Of a stretch of 50,552 nt of DNA, positions 1 to 9,238 are shown one piece after another. Position 1 is the stretch's first letter, and each line of letters starts with the position of its first letter. The stretch is from Candidatus Nitrosocosmicus sp. (GTDB lineage Archaea > Thermoproteota > Nitrososphaeria > Nitrososphaerales > Nitrososphaeraceae): positions 1 through 50,552 of the forward strand of contig JARFXS010000006.1 of NCBI GenBank assembly GCA_029194465.1. The letters run 5' to 3'. Both the position numbers and the translations under genes were made by a program. The notes under the pieces were generated by a model. It made no database searches and was not told where the DNA came from. It saw nothing but the letters and a program-made list of their open reading frames with translations.

Positions 1-292
1 CTAGAATGAAAGCGATATTTTCCTCTCTAGCTCTTACCCAAGAGGCCAAAATATCGTCTTTGATTCCACTTAAAGTCGTATGGATCATCTTTAGTGATGT
101 CATTATAGGATCCGGTTCTTCGTCAGTTATCAATTTATTTAAAAATATACTTAACTCCAAAACCAATCCCAAGTATTCCATTTCATCGGCAACCTTACGA
201 AAGAACTCAGAGGTATCCTTTGCATCCATTTGCGGTGTATCTCCCATAACTATGTACCTGCTATTACCATTGTAAGCGATTCTTTTATCCAT
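1..292 (-). CDS. Hypothetical protein, 3' end cut off by window edge
   Basis: Reading leftwards from an ATG at 290-292 the frame stays open for 97 codons to the edge of the window, so the C-terminus is missing. GAAGGG lies a few bases upstream of the ATG and could be a Shine-Dalgarno site. The protein starts MDKRIAYNG and is acidic and probably helical, with stretches such as FFRKVADEMEYLG and SWVRAREENIAF. No signal peptide, metal site or known catalytic motif is visible. The competing plus-strand frame over the same bases looks like a shadow. Function unknown. Confidence 0.55.
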   Translation of the reverse strand, partial: MDKRIAYNGNSRYIVMGDTPQMDAKDTSEFFRKVADEMEYLGLVLELSIFLNKLITDEEPDPIMTSLKMIHTTLSGIKDDILASWVRAREENIAFIL

Positions 293-389
293 TTCCCTTC
301 AGATTTGATGGATTTCTTAGGAAAATCATGGTATGATAATATTGTCAAATATCAAATGCAGATTGAAAGAAACGTTAACAACTCAAGAA

Positions 390-704
390 ATGACAGAGCA
401 AAAACCTAGCAAAGGAATTGTAGTGGATGCAGGTTCACCTAACCACCGATTTAAGTTATGGATTCCAAACGCAGATAGTGATAATTCATTGGGAACAATT
501 AATTTTGATATTTATCATATATATCTTACCCTTCCCATGCTAGGGGTAAAGATTTCCTGTTTTATACCAAGGCTTCGAATCCCTTCCCAGCCTGATCAAA
601 CGAATTATATACTATGTCCTATCTGTCAAAGCATACCCGTGATTTCAAGAAACGGATTCAAATCCCATCCCCTTCCAGAGATCAAAAAGTTTTATTATCT
701 ATGA
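390..704 (+). pseudogene. Unrecognised gene fragment
   Basis: From the ATG at 390 the first 40 or so codons (MTEQKPSKGIVVDAGSP onward, to about 510) have a convincing soluble-protein composition. The frame then runs into the tRNA-tail-like repeats at 571-680 and continues as Ile/Pro/Ser-rich sequence that does not look coding. I read it as a 5' gene fragment whose end was replaced. KGIVVDA faintly recalls the first strand of RNase H-fold proteins, but the acidic catalytic residues are not visible, so no function is assigned. Confidence 0.3.
571..680 (+). repeat. Two tRNA T-arm-like repeat copies
   Basis: GGCTTCGAATCCC (571-583) and a second copy at 636-680 containing GGATTCAAATCCC resemble tRNA T-arms. 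No complete cloverleaf, D-arm or acceptor stem can be folded around either. The 636-680 copy, with CCCATCCCCTTCCAGAG, closely matches the repeats at 7114-7169 and 23611-23671. Confidence 0.4.
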
Positions 705-763
705 CTTCACGCTTATACGGTATGGTTTCGAGTCCCACCTCCGGCGCCTAACTTGTGGATTCA
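702..763 (+). repeat. Stem-loop/tRNA-tail-like repeat, copy A
   Basis: This copy aligns with 5803-5867 and 29804-29864. The shared core is a TATACGG motif, a T-arm-like TTCGAGTCCCAC and a CCGGCG-type end, then TTGTGGATTCA. The core looks like the 3' end of a Ser-type tRNA (CTCCGGCG before CC), but the T-stem is imperfect and there is no 5' half. It lies directly beside the integrase relic at 790-1206, as expected of an old tRNA-targeted integration scar. Confidence 0.45.
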
Positions 764-789
764 ATCAGTAATTTTAAATATTCTGACGA

Positions 790-1206
790 ATTACGTTTAA
801 TATCAACATTGGATTTCTTTGAGGAGAAAAATGAGATTGGATTATAAAAGAGTAACAATATAGATGCGAAAATTGATATTATAACCAAATCATTACCTAG
901 ACAATATTATAAAAATACTTTAAAGAAATTAGTTGAACAAAACATTCAGAATGCAGAGATTATATGTAATTTCACAATAGCCGAACAAAATGAAATAAAC
1001 ATCAAGGATTCAACAAAAGAAGGTAAGATAAAAACCTAGTGTGGCTTTCCAATTTTCATAATGCTAAAAATTACAAGAATATGACTAAAGAAGATATTTT
1101 GGGATTTTTGTTTAGTTTATAAGAGTCTCTCGAAGCGGATTCAACCTACAAATGTATAGGAAGTTATAATGGTCGATACATCGTTTTATCAAAATTCTCA
1201 ATTAGC
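790..1206 (+). pseudogene. Tyrosine recombinase (integrase) N-terminal relic
   Basis: Joining frames gives a SAM-like core-binding N-terminal region of an archaeal-type phage integrase: an IDIITKSLPRQYYKNTL segment, then a STKEGKIKT...WLSNFHNAKNYKNMTKEDILGF-like segment, then ADSTYKCIGSYNGRYIVLSKF. There are stops at about 1037 and inside FSL*ESL, plus at least one frameshift. The catalytic domain (R...HxxR...Y) is absent. The motif MTKEDI recurs at 5101, so two integrase scraps lie 4 kb apart. Family assignment is from memory of nitrososphaerial integrases. Confidence 0.6.
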
Positions 1207-1246
1207 AGTCTATATCTGTCTTTATTTTCATTCTTAAAACACTCAT

Positions 1247-2974
1247 CTAGTCGTCTTCTTCATCTGTAGAATCTTCTGATGTAGATGTAGATCCATCTGG
1301 ACCACTCACTGTTACTTCACCAACCATAGTGGGATGATAAATACAATAGTAATCGAATTCTCCAGGAGTATCAAATGTCAGGCTATAGTCTTGGTTAGGT
1401 ATTATAGCATCAGAATCAAAAAGGATTCCTTCATCTAGATCTCCATCTTGTCCTGATGTAACAGTATGTGATATGGTATCTCCGTTATGCCAAGTAACAG
1501 TCTGACCTGCCCTTATTTCAATTGGTTCTGGTGAATATGAATCATCTCCGTCTATTCCTAAAATAACTGCAGAAACGGTTTGATTTGTCAAGGTAGTGTT
1601 TTGTGGGGTCAAGTTAGGTTGATTCTTTGGAGTAGTGCTGTCAGATACTGGTAGTATTTTATATAAAGAGCCTGAATAACTTGAAACGTATAGGTAGCCA
1701 TCTGGACCGACCTGAATATCAGTTATTCCTCCAAAACCCTGTCCAAAGATTATTGGCTGGTTCTCTTTGGGGTCATTTATTTCATTATCATCTAATGAAT
1801 CGATATCACCAACAAAAGTATCATTGATGAAAATATTATCTCGATCTTCATTAAGGGTAAATCGGTATAGGAGACCATTATTAATGTCTCCGACGAACAT
1901 ATTGTTTTGATATTCTTTACCCAGTTTGTCTGAATTCATGAACTTTAGTGCAGTTATGCCTATCGTCGTATCCCAAACAAACTTTGGATCTGCATACTCA
2001 CTATTTCCAAACTCTGTCAAATTAGCTTCAGATGCATCATTCTCGAGTAAATCATCATCTTCATAACCTTGAATTTGAACCCAGCCGCTGTTAAATCCCG
2101 GAAATACTAAATTTATTTCATCACCCGTGTCAGGTCCGTTTTCAGTATCCCAAAGATTTCCTGTTAGAGGATCAAAATCCATACCAAAACTATTTCGAAT
2201 GCCCATTGCATAGTAAACATTTAGGGGTAATCCATCACCAAAAATAGGATTATCTGGATCTACTATTCCACCATCTTGACTAATTCTAAGTACGCCTCCA
2301 AGTCCATTTGGAGCTGGACCGTCAAACACATTTTGTGCCTGAGTTCTGTGACCACCCACTTCTCCAACTATCAAGTATACATTATCATCTGGACCAATTC
2401 GGATTTTGCCTCCATTATGTTCACCCCTAGCGTTTGGAGGAATTGCGGTCAAGTCCAATAACAAAACTGGATTTATTAATCTGCCATCAACAAATTCGTA
2501 ACGATAAAGCCTATTTCCCAATGGATCGACAAGATTATTTGCGTCACTTTCATCTATTCCATCTCCAGATTCGGTATAATAGAGGAAAACATATGTTTTT
2601 CCTTCTGCTATATTCTTGGAAACAGCTATCCCGAGTAATCCTCGCTCAATTAGTGATGCTACTGGGACATCCAAAACTGGCTGTGGCATCACCAGTCCAT
2701 CCAAGATCCTCATTACCTTACCTGTAGTTTTTTCTGTAACCAAGATGTCATTAGGACCTAGAAATGCCATGCTCGTAGGAATATCTAAATTATCTGTAAC
2801 TTTTTCAACTGTGAGAGTATCGTCATTCACTGTAGGTCCATATGGTGACCGAGGAGCTTTGGCGTAGGCACCATAAGAGAGTTGAATTGTTGAGCAAAAA
2901 GAGGATGAAATTAACAAAAACAAAAAAAAGCTAAATACTGGAAATGCTTGTATATTGTGAGTTCGGTACACCAA
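1247..2974 (-). CDS. Secreted glucose/sorbosone dehydrogenase-like propeller with C-terminal cupredoxin
   Basis: A 575-residue protein. The hydrophobic segment at about 11-37 is a signal peptide or anchor. Residues about 50-440 form a soluble PQQ-type sugar dehydrogenase beta-propeller: GLLGIAV, the EHNGGKIRIGPD strand-turn, VGEVGG and the DTENGPDTGDEIN block are typical. A Thr/Asn linker leads to a plastocyanin-like domain with a complete type 1 copper set, H503, C544, H547 and M550. The tail is Asp/Glu/Ser-rich. Inference: it oxidises a sugar or other alcohol outside the cell and passes electrons to its own copper domain. The frame opens at TTG (2974) followed by GTG, with no nearby ATG, so the exact start is uncertain. 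It stands alone, not in an operon. Confidence 0.85.
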   Translation of the reverse strand: MVYRTHNIQAFPVFSFFLFLLISSSFCSTIQLSYGAYAKAPRSPYGPTVNDDTLTVEKVTDNLDIPTSMAFLGPNDILVTEKTTGKVMRILDGLVMPQPVLDVPVASLIERGLLGIAVSKNIAEGKTYVFLYYTESGDGIDESDANNLVDPLGNRLYRYEFVDGRLINPVLLLDLTAIPPNARGEHNGGKIRIGPDDNVYLIVGEVGGHRTQAQNVFDGPAPNGLGGVLRISQDGGIVDPDNPIFGDGLPLNVYYAMGIRNSFGMDFDPLTGNLWDTENGPDTGDEINLVFPGFNSGWVQIQGYEDDDLLENDASEANLTEFGNSEYADPKFVWDTTIGITALKFMNSDKLGKEYQNNMFVGDINNGLLYRFTLNEDRDNIFINDTFVGDIDSLDDNEINDPKENQPIIFGQGFGGITDIQVGPDGYLYVSSYSGSLYKILPVSDSTTPKNQPNLTPQNTTLTNQTVSAVILGIDGDDSYSPEPIEIRAGQTVTWHNGDTISHTVTSGQDGDLDEGILFDSDAIIPNQDYSLTFDTPGEFDYYCIYHPTMVGEVTVSGPDGSTSTSEDSTDEEDD

Positions 2975-2996
2975 TTTACTAATAGTAATTTCAAAG

Positions 2997-3257
2997 TTAT
3001 TGATTATGTATAACTATACTAGAAGATATGGAACATTTTCTTAATGTATATTTTTTTATGAGTAATGGAAGATTAAAGAAAAATGTTGAACCTTTCCCAT
3101 CCTTATTGTTTTTAGCCCACATTTTTCCACCGTGAGCCTCGATAATATTCTTTGATATATATAATCCCAAGCCTGTTCCTCCTTTCGATTTAGTGATAAA
3201 TTTTGAAAATAAATGATTGACAATAGATGAGTCTATGCCGCTACCATTCTTTTGCAA
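2997..3257 (-). pseudogene. Histidine kinase HATPase C-terminal fragment
   Basis: About 80 residues match the end of a sensor kinase ATPase domain: NGSGID (G1 box-like), SKFITKSKGGTGLGLYI (G2 region) and IIEAHGGKMWAKNN. The phosphoacceptor HisKA helix and N-box are missing, and only a TTG could serve as start, so this is a broken-off 3' end. It resembles the same region of the intact kinase at 23772-26207 but is not identical, so it comes from a different paralogue. Confidence 0.75.
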
Positions 3258-3259
3258 TA

Positions 3260-3394
3260 AAGTCCTATTCTTTTAAGAAGGGATACTATAAGATATTACT
3301 GATTGTGGAATATCGTCTTACTCCTAAAGGTCAAGAACTTGTAGAATCTATTATTAATTTGCTTCAATGGATTAGAAAATGGTCTAGCAAGTAG
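3260..3394 (+). pseudogene. HxlR-family regulator C-terminal fragment
   Basis: An open stretch ends VEYRLTPKGQELVESIINLL and then a Trp/Lys-rich tail to TAG at 3392-3394. VEYRLTPKG is the wing of HxlR-type winged-helix regulators, and the following helix is their dimerisation end. The recognition helix and N-terminus are absent. It abuts the kinase fragment head to head, suggesting an old recombination junction near 3258. Confidence 0.6.
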
Positions 3395-3766
3395 TTATCC
3401 CCATGAATTAACATTTTGGACAATAGCCGACATGGAAACACCTACTTAATGTAAATATTTGCAACTCGTAAAGTCCATATCAAGATCTTATGATTCCACT
3501 ATCAATGTTACTAAACTTGTAAGTCTTCATATTCAAAAATAAGTTAGGGTTTTCAAGACAAATCGTACAAGTAGTTATTGTAAATGTGTCTTCGTCAGAG
3601 CCACCAATTAATGCAAGCCATTCAAATGTAGTATCTGGTGTGTTTGTTTAGGAATTGATTGAGATCGTCATGGTTGTTGTAATAGCCACTTGATAGTACG
3701 CTATCACCATTGGTTCACTCATCACAACCTTAATAAGAAAATATGAATTGAGGTTAAGACATTAGA
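3395..3766. other. Intergenic, possible minus-strand fragment
   Basis: No gene can be called. On the minus strand about 55 codons (roughly 3490-3655) read like protein, with TPDTTFEWLALIGGSDEDTF and a CTIC pair, but there is no start and no family is recognised. Confidence 0.3.
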
Positions 3767-4927
3767 ATGATTGACCGAATTCACCCAAAAGATTTAGTCT
3801 TAGCCTCAGTCTTTACGATCATCGGTCTCGTTGCTGGACCATTTGTTTCCAACATTCTTAATAACTATATCAGTGTCACACCCAGTCGATTAGCTGGACT
3901 TTTAGAACACGATGAAGTATAAGAGTTTAATGAATTAAGAACACAATTCAAACAACCGCTTAGGTTAGAAAACTTAGATCTTTCTAATAAAAATCTGAGT
4001 GGAGTAAACTTAAATTCTTTAATAATAACAGATTCCAATCTTTCCAATACTAATCTAAAGAATTCGATCTTAAATAACATCCAAATTTCCGGAGACTTAT
4101 CAAATATAGACTTGAAAAATTCTAGTTTACATAATGCAGTTCTAAGAAGTGCTGATCTGAGCAATGCGGATTTAAGATATGTTAACTTAACATATGCTGA
4201 TCTGAGCGATGCTGATCTTGGGTCAGCTGATATGAGAGACGCCGACCTTAGTTACGCAGATCTGACAAATGCTCTTCTTATAGGTTCCGATCTTACTAAT
4301 AGTTCACTTAATTCTGCTACTTTGAAAAATGCATATTTTGAGAAAGCGACGCTAAAAAATACTGATCTAATTGACGTGGACCTGTCCCTTGCCGACTTTG
4401 TTGATACTGATCTAACAGATGCTAAACTGTTTACATCTGATCTGACAAATGCATATTTTGAGAAAGCGACGCTAAAAAATACTGATCTAGATGATGCAGA
4501 CTTATCTGACGTTGATTTTTTTGATAGTGATCTTACCAACGCTGATCTATCAAATACAGATCTGACAATTGCAACTTTTGAGAATACTACGCTAAAAAAT
4601 ACCACTTTAATAGATGCTGATCTGTCGGATGCAGATTTTTATGATACTAACCTTACAAATGCAAATCTAATAAGTAGTGATCTTACTAAAGCTTATCTTA
4701 ATAATACTAACCTCTCTTACGCTAATCTTGCATCTGCCGATCTTACAAATGCAAAACTTATCGACATAAATCTAGATAATTCTAATCTAAATCTTACCAA
4801 ACTAAATGACACGTTATTTGATTGTGAGAGTCTAAGAACTCTTAATATTATTCTCAATACAAGTCAAATTCATCTAGTTAAATATGGTACAGCCGGAAGT
4901 CTGCAAGAAGTTTCAAGTTGTCAATAA
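3767..4927 (+). pseudogene. Membrane-anchored pentapeptide-repeat protein interrupted by one in-frame TAA
   Basis: From the ATG at 3767 the frame encodes a short N-terminus with one hydrophobic helix (LVLASVFTIIGLVAGPFV). A TAA at 3920-3922 follows, and the same frame is then open to 4927. The downstream part is almost pure pentapeptide repeats of the A(D/N)LXX type (ADLSN, ADLTN, TDLDD), some 50 units, which fold as a right-handed square beta-helix. No ATG follows the TAA until deep inside the repeats, so the 385-codon gene is best read as one gene with a nonsense mutation. Two 42-bp stretches at 4328-4369 and 4448-4489 are identical, showing recent duplication or conversion within the repeat. 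Role unknown; the family often acts as a scaffold or DNA mimic. Confidence 0.75.
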
Positions 4928-5100
4928 ATTACATCATATTCCAGTATAGAGACCTTCGAACATCAAGAGATTAAACTAAACATTCCTTAATTCTTTTTTC
5001 TATCTTTTGGGTCTAAATTAATTCTGTCATTCATATGAAGTAATCCAAAATATTTGCTGAGATCGACAAAATCATATTCGGTATTTTTACTTTTGATAAG

Positions 5101-5703
5101 ATGACTAAGGAAGACATTTTTTCTTACCCTAACAGGTTTAGAAAATCAGAAAGTTTCGATACCCCAGTCAGAGAGCTAATGCAAGCTCACAGAGATTTCT
5201 GGTTTAAGGAAAAGAGTGAAGAGGCTCCAGACTTGGAAATATATGTTGTAAACTTATATCCTAGCTTTGAGAACAGTCAAAGTAAATCAATCGATGACTT
5301 GAACTTGATTCAGGACAGAGAAATTGACATCAAATTTGCAGACAAAACAAGGGCAGACATTCAAATGGCATCAACTATCACAGATTATATCGATTTGGTA
5401 AAGAAGTTGATTGAACTGGGTGAAAAACACTCTCATAATAAGCAGGAACATAACAAGGAATTAAAAGAATTATTGAATAAGCCTGGTTATAGTCGTGGAA
5501 GAGACAATAAGAGAAGGGAACTCTGGCAATTATTGGAAGGTCGGTTTAGAATGTCCAAAATTGGATACATAGAGAGGACCGATGATGAAAATACTATTTT
5601 TGGAAAGGCGTTTGAGTTTTCTAGAAAAACCATTGATGATTTACGCAAAAGAGGTTGTGAAGACACCAAAAATATGGAAATTATTGAGCAAATCACATCC
5701 TGA
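5101..5703 (+). pseudogene. Chimeric ORF: integrase scrap fused to patatin-like C-terminus
   Basis: The first 20 residues (MTKEDIFSYPNRFRKSES) match the integrase core-binding motif also present at about 1081. From about residue 22, TPVRELMQAHRDFW through DLEIYVVNLYPS and IKFADKTRADIQMA resembles the C-terminal third of patatin-like phospholipases. The GXSXG nucleophile and DGG aspartate that make patatins lipases are absent, so it cannot hydrolyse lipid. The junction at about 5155-5165 is an illegitimate recombination point that happens to keep the frame open for 200 codons. Whether it is expressed is unknown. Confidence 0.6.
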
Positions 5704-5802
5704 TTACTTTGTTTGTTTTCTAATTGATGATAACGTTGAAGATTGAATAAGACTCTCAAGATCTGATTACAATGAGAATAATCTTTTGAAATGATATTAA
5801 AT

Positions 5803-5867
5803 ATGAATCCACGATTATACGGTATTGGTCTAGAGTCCCACTGTCGGCGTTATAATTGTGGATTCAT
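5803..5867 (+). repeat. 65-bp stem-loop dispersed repeat, copy B
   Basis: ATGAATCCACGATTAT (5803-5818) and ATAATTGTGGATTCAT (5852-5867) pair as a 16-bp stem with one mismatch around a 33-nt loop. The loop holds the tRNA-tail-like core (TAGAGTCCCACTGTCGGCG). It is the only copy with intact inverted ends; copies at 702-763 and 29804-29864 are degraded. It could be a small palindromic transposon-like element or a processed remnant of an interrupted tRNA gene. Confidence 0.6.
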
Positions 5868-6068
5868 GTGAACATGTTATGCAGATCCATTATCACTATC
5901 GAGTGAAAGGTAGAATCCCACATAATTTGAATTCATTAAAACAACGACGAAATTAAAGTAGATCTACGCATCCATCAATTAAAATTTTTTCGCTTTAGTG
6001 ATTCAAGAATGCATGAAGTATATTAAGGGAAACTATGATAGTAAAGAACAGGTGACCAAAGCATAAAT

Positions 6069-6435
6069 CCTGCTTTGTTAATGTTTTCGATAGGGTTTGT
6101 ATCCATCTTTATCCTAGTTGCGGTATTTGTCGGAATTAGAAAACTTTATAGAAAATTAAAGGATGAAGATATGAAAGTCATTTTGATTGATATCTCATTA
6201 ACTAGTTAAAACTATCCACGAGGATTAAAAGACCATAATACAAAACTTGATATTCAGATAGTTATATGATCCAAGTAATCATAGACTAAGAACAGAAAAT
6301 CGTCAATTGAACGAGAGGAATTAAAAAAACTGACGGAACGATGTTTCAAGGTATAAACCTGCTGATCTTTGGCCATCCGAGGAAATAGAGACATGGTTTA
6401 TTTTCATATCCCGAATTATCATGAATTTGTCTTAA
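6069..6435 (+). pseudogene. Relic of a small single-helix membrane protein
   Basis: ATG at 6081 starts a hydrophobic helix (MFSIGFVSIFILVAVFVGI) followed by RKLYRKLKDED. The frame closes at 6209, but coding-like sequence resumes in shifted frames: TENRQLNER, ELKKLTERCFKRY, and KPADLWPSEEIETWF ending at TAA 6433-6435. Together they suggest a 100-120 residue protein with one N-terminal helix and a charged cytoplasmic helix, broken by at least two frameshifts. Family not recognised. Confidence 0.35.
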
Positions 6436-6567
6436 GAGATTAGTAACATTTTAATACAAATCGTCATATTTTGATCTCATAGTGATTGCTAAATTCATCA
6501 GGTCAAGCAAAATCAACTTTTTAAAAGCATTATTTGATCTTTAATACTGAAAGAAGAGCTATCAAAT

Positions 6568-6822
6568 TCATAAACATATAAGATAATATTTATATATAAA
6601 ACTGTTGAAGGTTTGGAAACATAATAATCTCCAATTAATCCTTTTTTTTGATTCTAGAACATTAAGAATTTTTTCTACTTTCTCCTCTAATTCGGATACA
6701 CGTAATTCAAGGTCTTTAATGGTAGTTAGGTTAACTGAATTATGCAATGAAGGTGCTAGTTCATTTAGTTTATCTTGTATTTCCTTTATAGCTTTTTTAT
6801 TTTCTACTTCGTTATTTAGCAC
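6568..6822 (-). CDS. Small coiled-coil protein, uncertain
   Basis: 84 codons from a GTG at 6822. Residues about 5-60 (ENKKAIKEIQDKLNEL ... DLELRVSELEEKVEKILNVLE) have clear heptad spacing of hydrophobic residues and look like a coiled coil. The last 25 residues are aromatic and hydrophobic and may lie beyond the true end. Upstream in frame is TDTEPGSSGSS after a TGA, so the N-terminus may be lost. No family recognised; it could be the tail of a larger decayed protein. Confidence 0.4.
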   Translation of the reverse strand: MLNNEVENKKAIKEIQDKLNELAPSLHNSVNLTTIKDLELRVSELEEKVEKILNVLESKKRINWRLLCFQTFNSFIYKYYLICL

Positions 6823-6913
6823 CGATGACCCAGAAGAACCAGGTTCAGTGTCTGTGGTAATTCATAACACGATTTATAGTAAAAATGATATAAGGTTTTT
6901 TGTTGATGAATGA

Positions 6914-7432
6914 CAATATCAACTTCTATAAAGTATGAATAGACTACACGATATAGTCATGTAGTGAAAACCCATTGCTACCTGACATGTAAACAAATCC
7001 CAACTCATCGCCGTAAACAATGTTAGAATGATAGATTCCATGTTTTTATAGCAAGGTTGAGCACCACCCCGGCACTTCAAATTTGAAATATAAACATACC
7101 TGCATCTATCAAGTTATAAACCCAAAGAATTCAAGAAACGGGTTCAAACCAAAGTTCACCTTCCAGAGCAACCTTAAACTCCGAAAGCGGCTATGACGCT
7201 GCGTCTATTAGTATAACTTTGTAATTATGTGGTAATCTAAAGGCTTATGATAAAGTGAGTGGTAATTTTGAACCGGAAATTCCAAGCCCTGTAAATTCTC
7301 ACATAATAGAACATGCACTATTGATACTGTTTACAAGATTTCACACCAAGGAATTAAAAAAAGCCTTTTAAAGGAACAGAACCAATAAAAACAGCCACTA
7401 ATTTAAATACTAGTTCGGTTACTACTAAAATA
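6914..7432. other. Intergenic with a repeat copy and a possible propeller scrap
   Basis: On the minus strand, 6948-7045 reads HSNIVYGDELGFVYMSGSN, which recalls a beta-propeller blade but is too short to assign. A copy of the TTCAAGAAACGG(G/A)TTCAAA repeat lies at 7114-7169, matching 636-680. The rest shows no coding pattern. Confidence 0.3.
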
Positions 7433-7751
7433 TTGATGAAATTACAAATTTTACATATTAGCAATGATCCTTCTAAGTGTTTCCATGTACTCTATGTGTC
7501 AATAGGCACCTATTTGGCATATAGTAGTGATGATGATGATGACGACAGCAATGATAGTGAGAATCAGAAATGTTATCATGCTGGCTTTGAGTTTCGACAA
7601 GGTGGTTCGCACAATCAAACTCAACAGAGTGATTGCGGTATATGGGGAACATTACGCTCATGCATACTACCAAGGCTTTATTCAAGGTTGTATATCATCA
7701 GGAGGAGGAAGTTATTTTGCATGTAATGAAAAAACTAGTGGTCCTCCCTAA
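7433..7751 (+). pseudogene. Frameshifted small secreted Cys/Tyr protein, paralogue of 22917-23222
   Basis: The first frame gives an N-terminal segment, an Asp run from GATGAT triplets (7526-7543) and KCYHAGFEF. Near 7636 the family pattern moves to the next frame: YGEHYAHAYYQGFIQGC then a Ser/Gly-rich tail with a last Cys. Joined, it matches the gene at 22917-23222, which has CYEHG...YGEDHPF...C...YYQGVIEGC. One base change near 7636 separates the halves. The family appears to be a short exported protein with two or three disulfide-capable cysteines; its role is unknown. Confidence 0.6.
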
Positions 7752-7945
7752 CTTTTTTATTTTTATGTATTCTAACATTGATTAACTAGCCTGCTCATTC
7801 AACTTTTATTCAAATTCCGTCTCCTATGTAATGCATCAAAGGAAAAAGAGACAAGAAATAAGAGTAGTAAACGGAAAACTCCGGTAGTTAATATATGTCT
7901 TTTAATAAATTAGTTTTTTTTAAGTTGAGGATTAAGTCCTATGTT

Positions 7946-8173
7946 TTATTGTTTTTGTATAAACTCCATTTTATCTTCTGATACCTCGTTTGGATTTTCA
8001 TCATAAAATGCGGTGGGATCTTGTCTATCATATCTTCTGACGGCTATGATAGGTCCATTACAATAATCGCAAATATCAAATACTATGTCATAGAAAATGT
8101 CCTTATTGTTATCAAGCCTCTGTCTTTTAAGTCTATTAACCACAATTGGATGATTACAAATGCGACATTTCAT
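7946..8173 (-). CDS. Small zinc-ribbon protein
   Basis: 75 residues from ATG at 8173. MKCRICNHP and DICDYCNG supply two CxxC knuckles about 32 residues apart (C3/C6 and C35/C38), the expected spacing for one zinc ribbon. Between them is a basic stretch (VNRLKRQRLDNNKD); the C-terminal half is acidic. No signal peptide. Such proteins are usually accessory nucleic-acid or protein-binding factors, but no specific family is recognised. It stands alone among relics and is one of the few open genes between 6 and 17 kb. Confidence 0.6.
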   Translation of the reverse strand: MKCRICNHPIVVNRLKRQRLDNNKDIFYDIVFDICDYCNGPIIAVRRYDRQDPTAFYDENPNEVSEDKMEFIQKQ

Positions 8174-9103
8174 ACATCCATAACAATAGAACTTGATGCT
8201 AATAAACTGTTATTCTTTTTAATTGAATTGTGAGTATATTTTAGTCCTTTATTGCGTGTTTATTTCATGTAGATGGAATCTACCTATACCTAGTAACATC
8301 ATATATATAATATCCTAAGATAAAATATATTTTTAAACCCTAATGTTGAAGGTTTATTCACTTCGACGTAAGCAATCAATTGATCACAACTGTAAATAGT
8401 AGCATATTGAAAAAGGAACAATGGGAGACTAACCAGATGACATATAGTAATTATACTGTAAATTCGAGAATAGAATACTGCTTGTCTATCAAAAATATCA
8501 TGATAAAAAGATCCTAAAAAATAAACCAAGAAAATATGAGGTTTATGGTTTTGATATCTTTGTAATAAAGATATCAACGAATCTCATTTATCACTCAAAG
8601 ACACAGCCCATAGTTCTTCAAAGTATAGACAAACCCACGAACCGGTGATCACAACCCTTAATCGTCAAAGACTTTCCTTCGGTTATGGGCATTATGCAAC
8701 GAAATAATATAAAAGACCAATCACATTTGATGATTTATTTCTATTAGTGGGGCAATTTACTGTGCATCTAATAACTCTTCAGAATCACCCAAAGAATCGA
8801 TTTGATTTTCCATCCCGTCATAAAATCCACAAACTAGTCATTCTTATTCAAACATGATTGATTTTAATGTCTAAATTAGCCATGTCAAGGAAGACGGTTT
8901 GAAAAACAATATCGTCTTGCAATAGAACTTAATGCAAATCAGCAATAACATGAAAAATTGATTTAGAGTAAATCGGACGGAATAATTGGTGCCGGCGGGT
9001 GCACATAGTAGTTGATGACTTGAATACTGACAAACAAGATACCCCGTTATGATTTCCCCTTCAAAATTCTACAAAATTCTTAACACTGATGCTTTTTTTT
9101 TGT
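8174..9103. other. Intergenic, mostly non-coding
   Basis: A hydrophobic minus-strand frame at 8299-8577 has no start signal or family likeness and is not called. At 8757-8840 (minus) GFYDGMENQIDSLGDSEELL reads like the end of a small acidic protein but lacks a beginning. GGTGCCGGCGGGTG at about 8987 faintly resembles the inverted end of repeat copy A. Confidence 0.3.
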
Positions 9104-9150
9104 TGGAACCCACGTCTTAAAGACAGAGATTCGGGAGTCTCTACTGTATG
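9104..9150 (+). repeat. Dispersed repeat, copy D1
   Basis: GAACCCACGTCTTAAAGACAGAGATTCG is one of four clearly related copies (also 11898-11945, 16014-16065, 23611-23671). The core GTCTTAAAGAC is nearly palindromic and is followed by a T-arm-like GATTCG. Confidence 0.5.
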
Positions 9151-9238
9151 AATTGATTCTATAGTCAAAATATCTTAAATCAATTCAAAATGAAAAATTT
9201 TGATCGCTTTCATTCTCCTATTGACTGTCCAAATTGTT

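Noticed and set aside
560..765. tRNA gene
   Set aside because: Only T-arm and acceptor-end-like sequence is present; no D-arm, anticodon arm or 5' acceptor strand can be folded.
4252..4605. Minus-strand Ser/Val/Arg repeat protein
   Set aside because: Mirror frame of the pentapeptide repeats.
8299..8577. Minus-strand 92-residue hydrophobic ORF
   Set aside because: Start unsupported, composition follows AT content, no family likeness.
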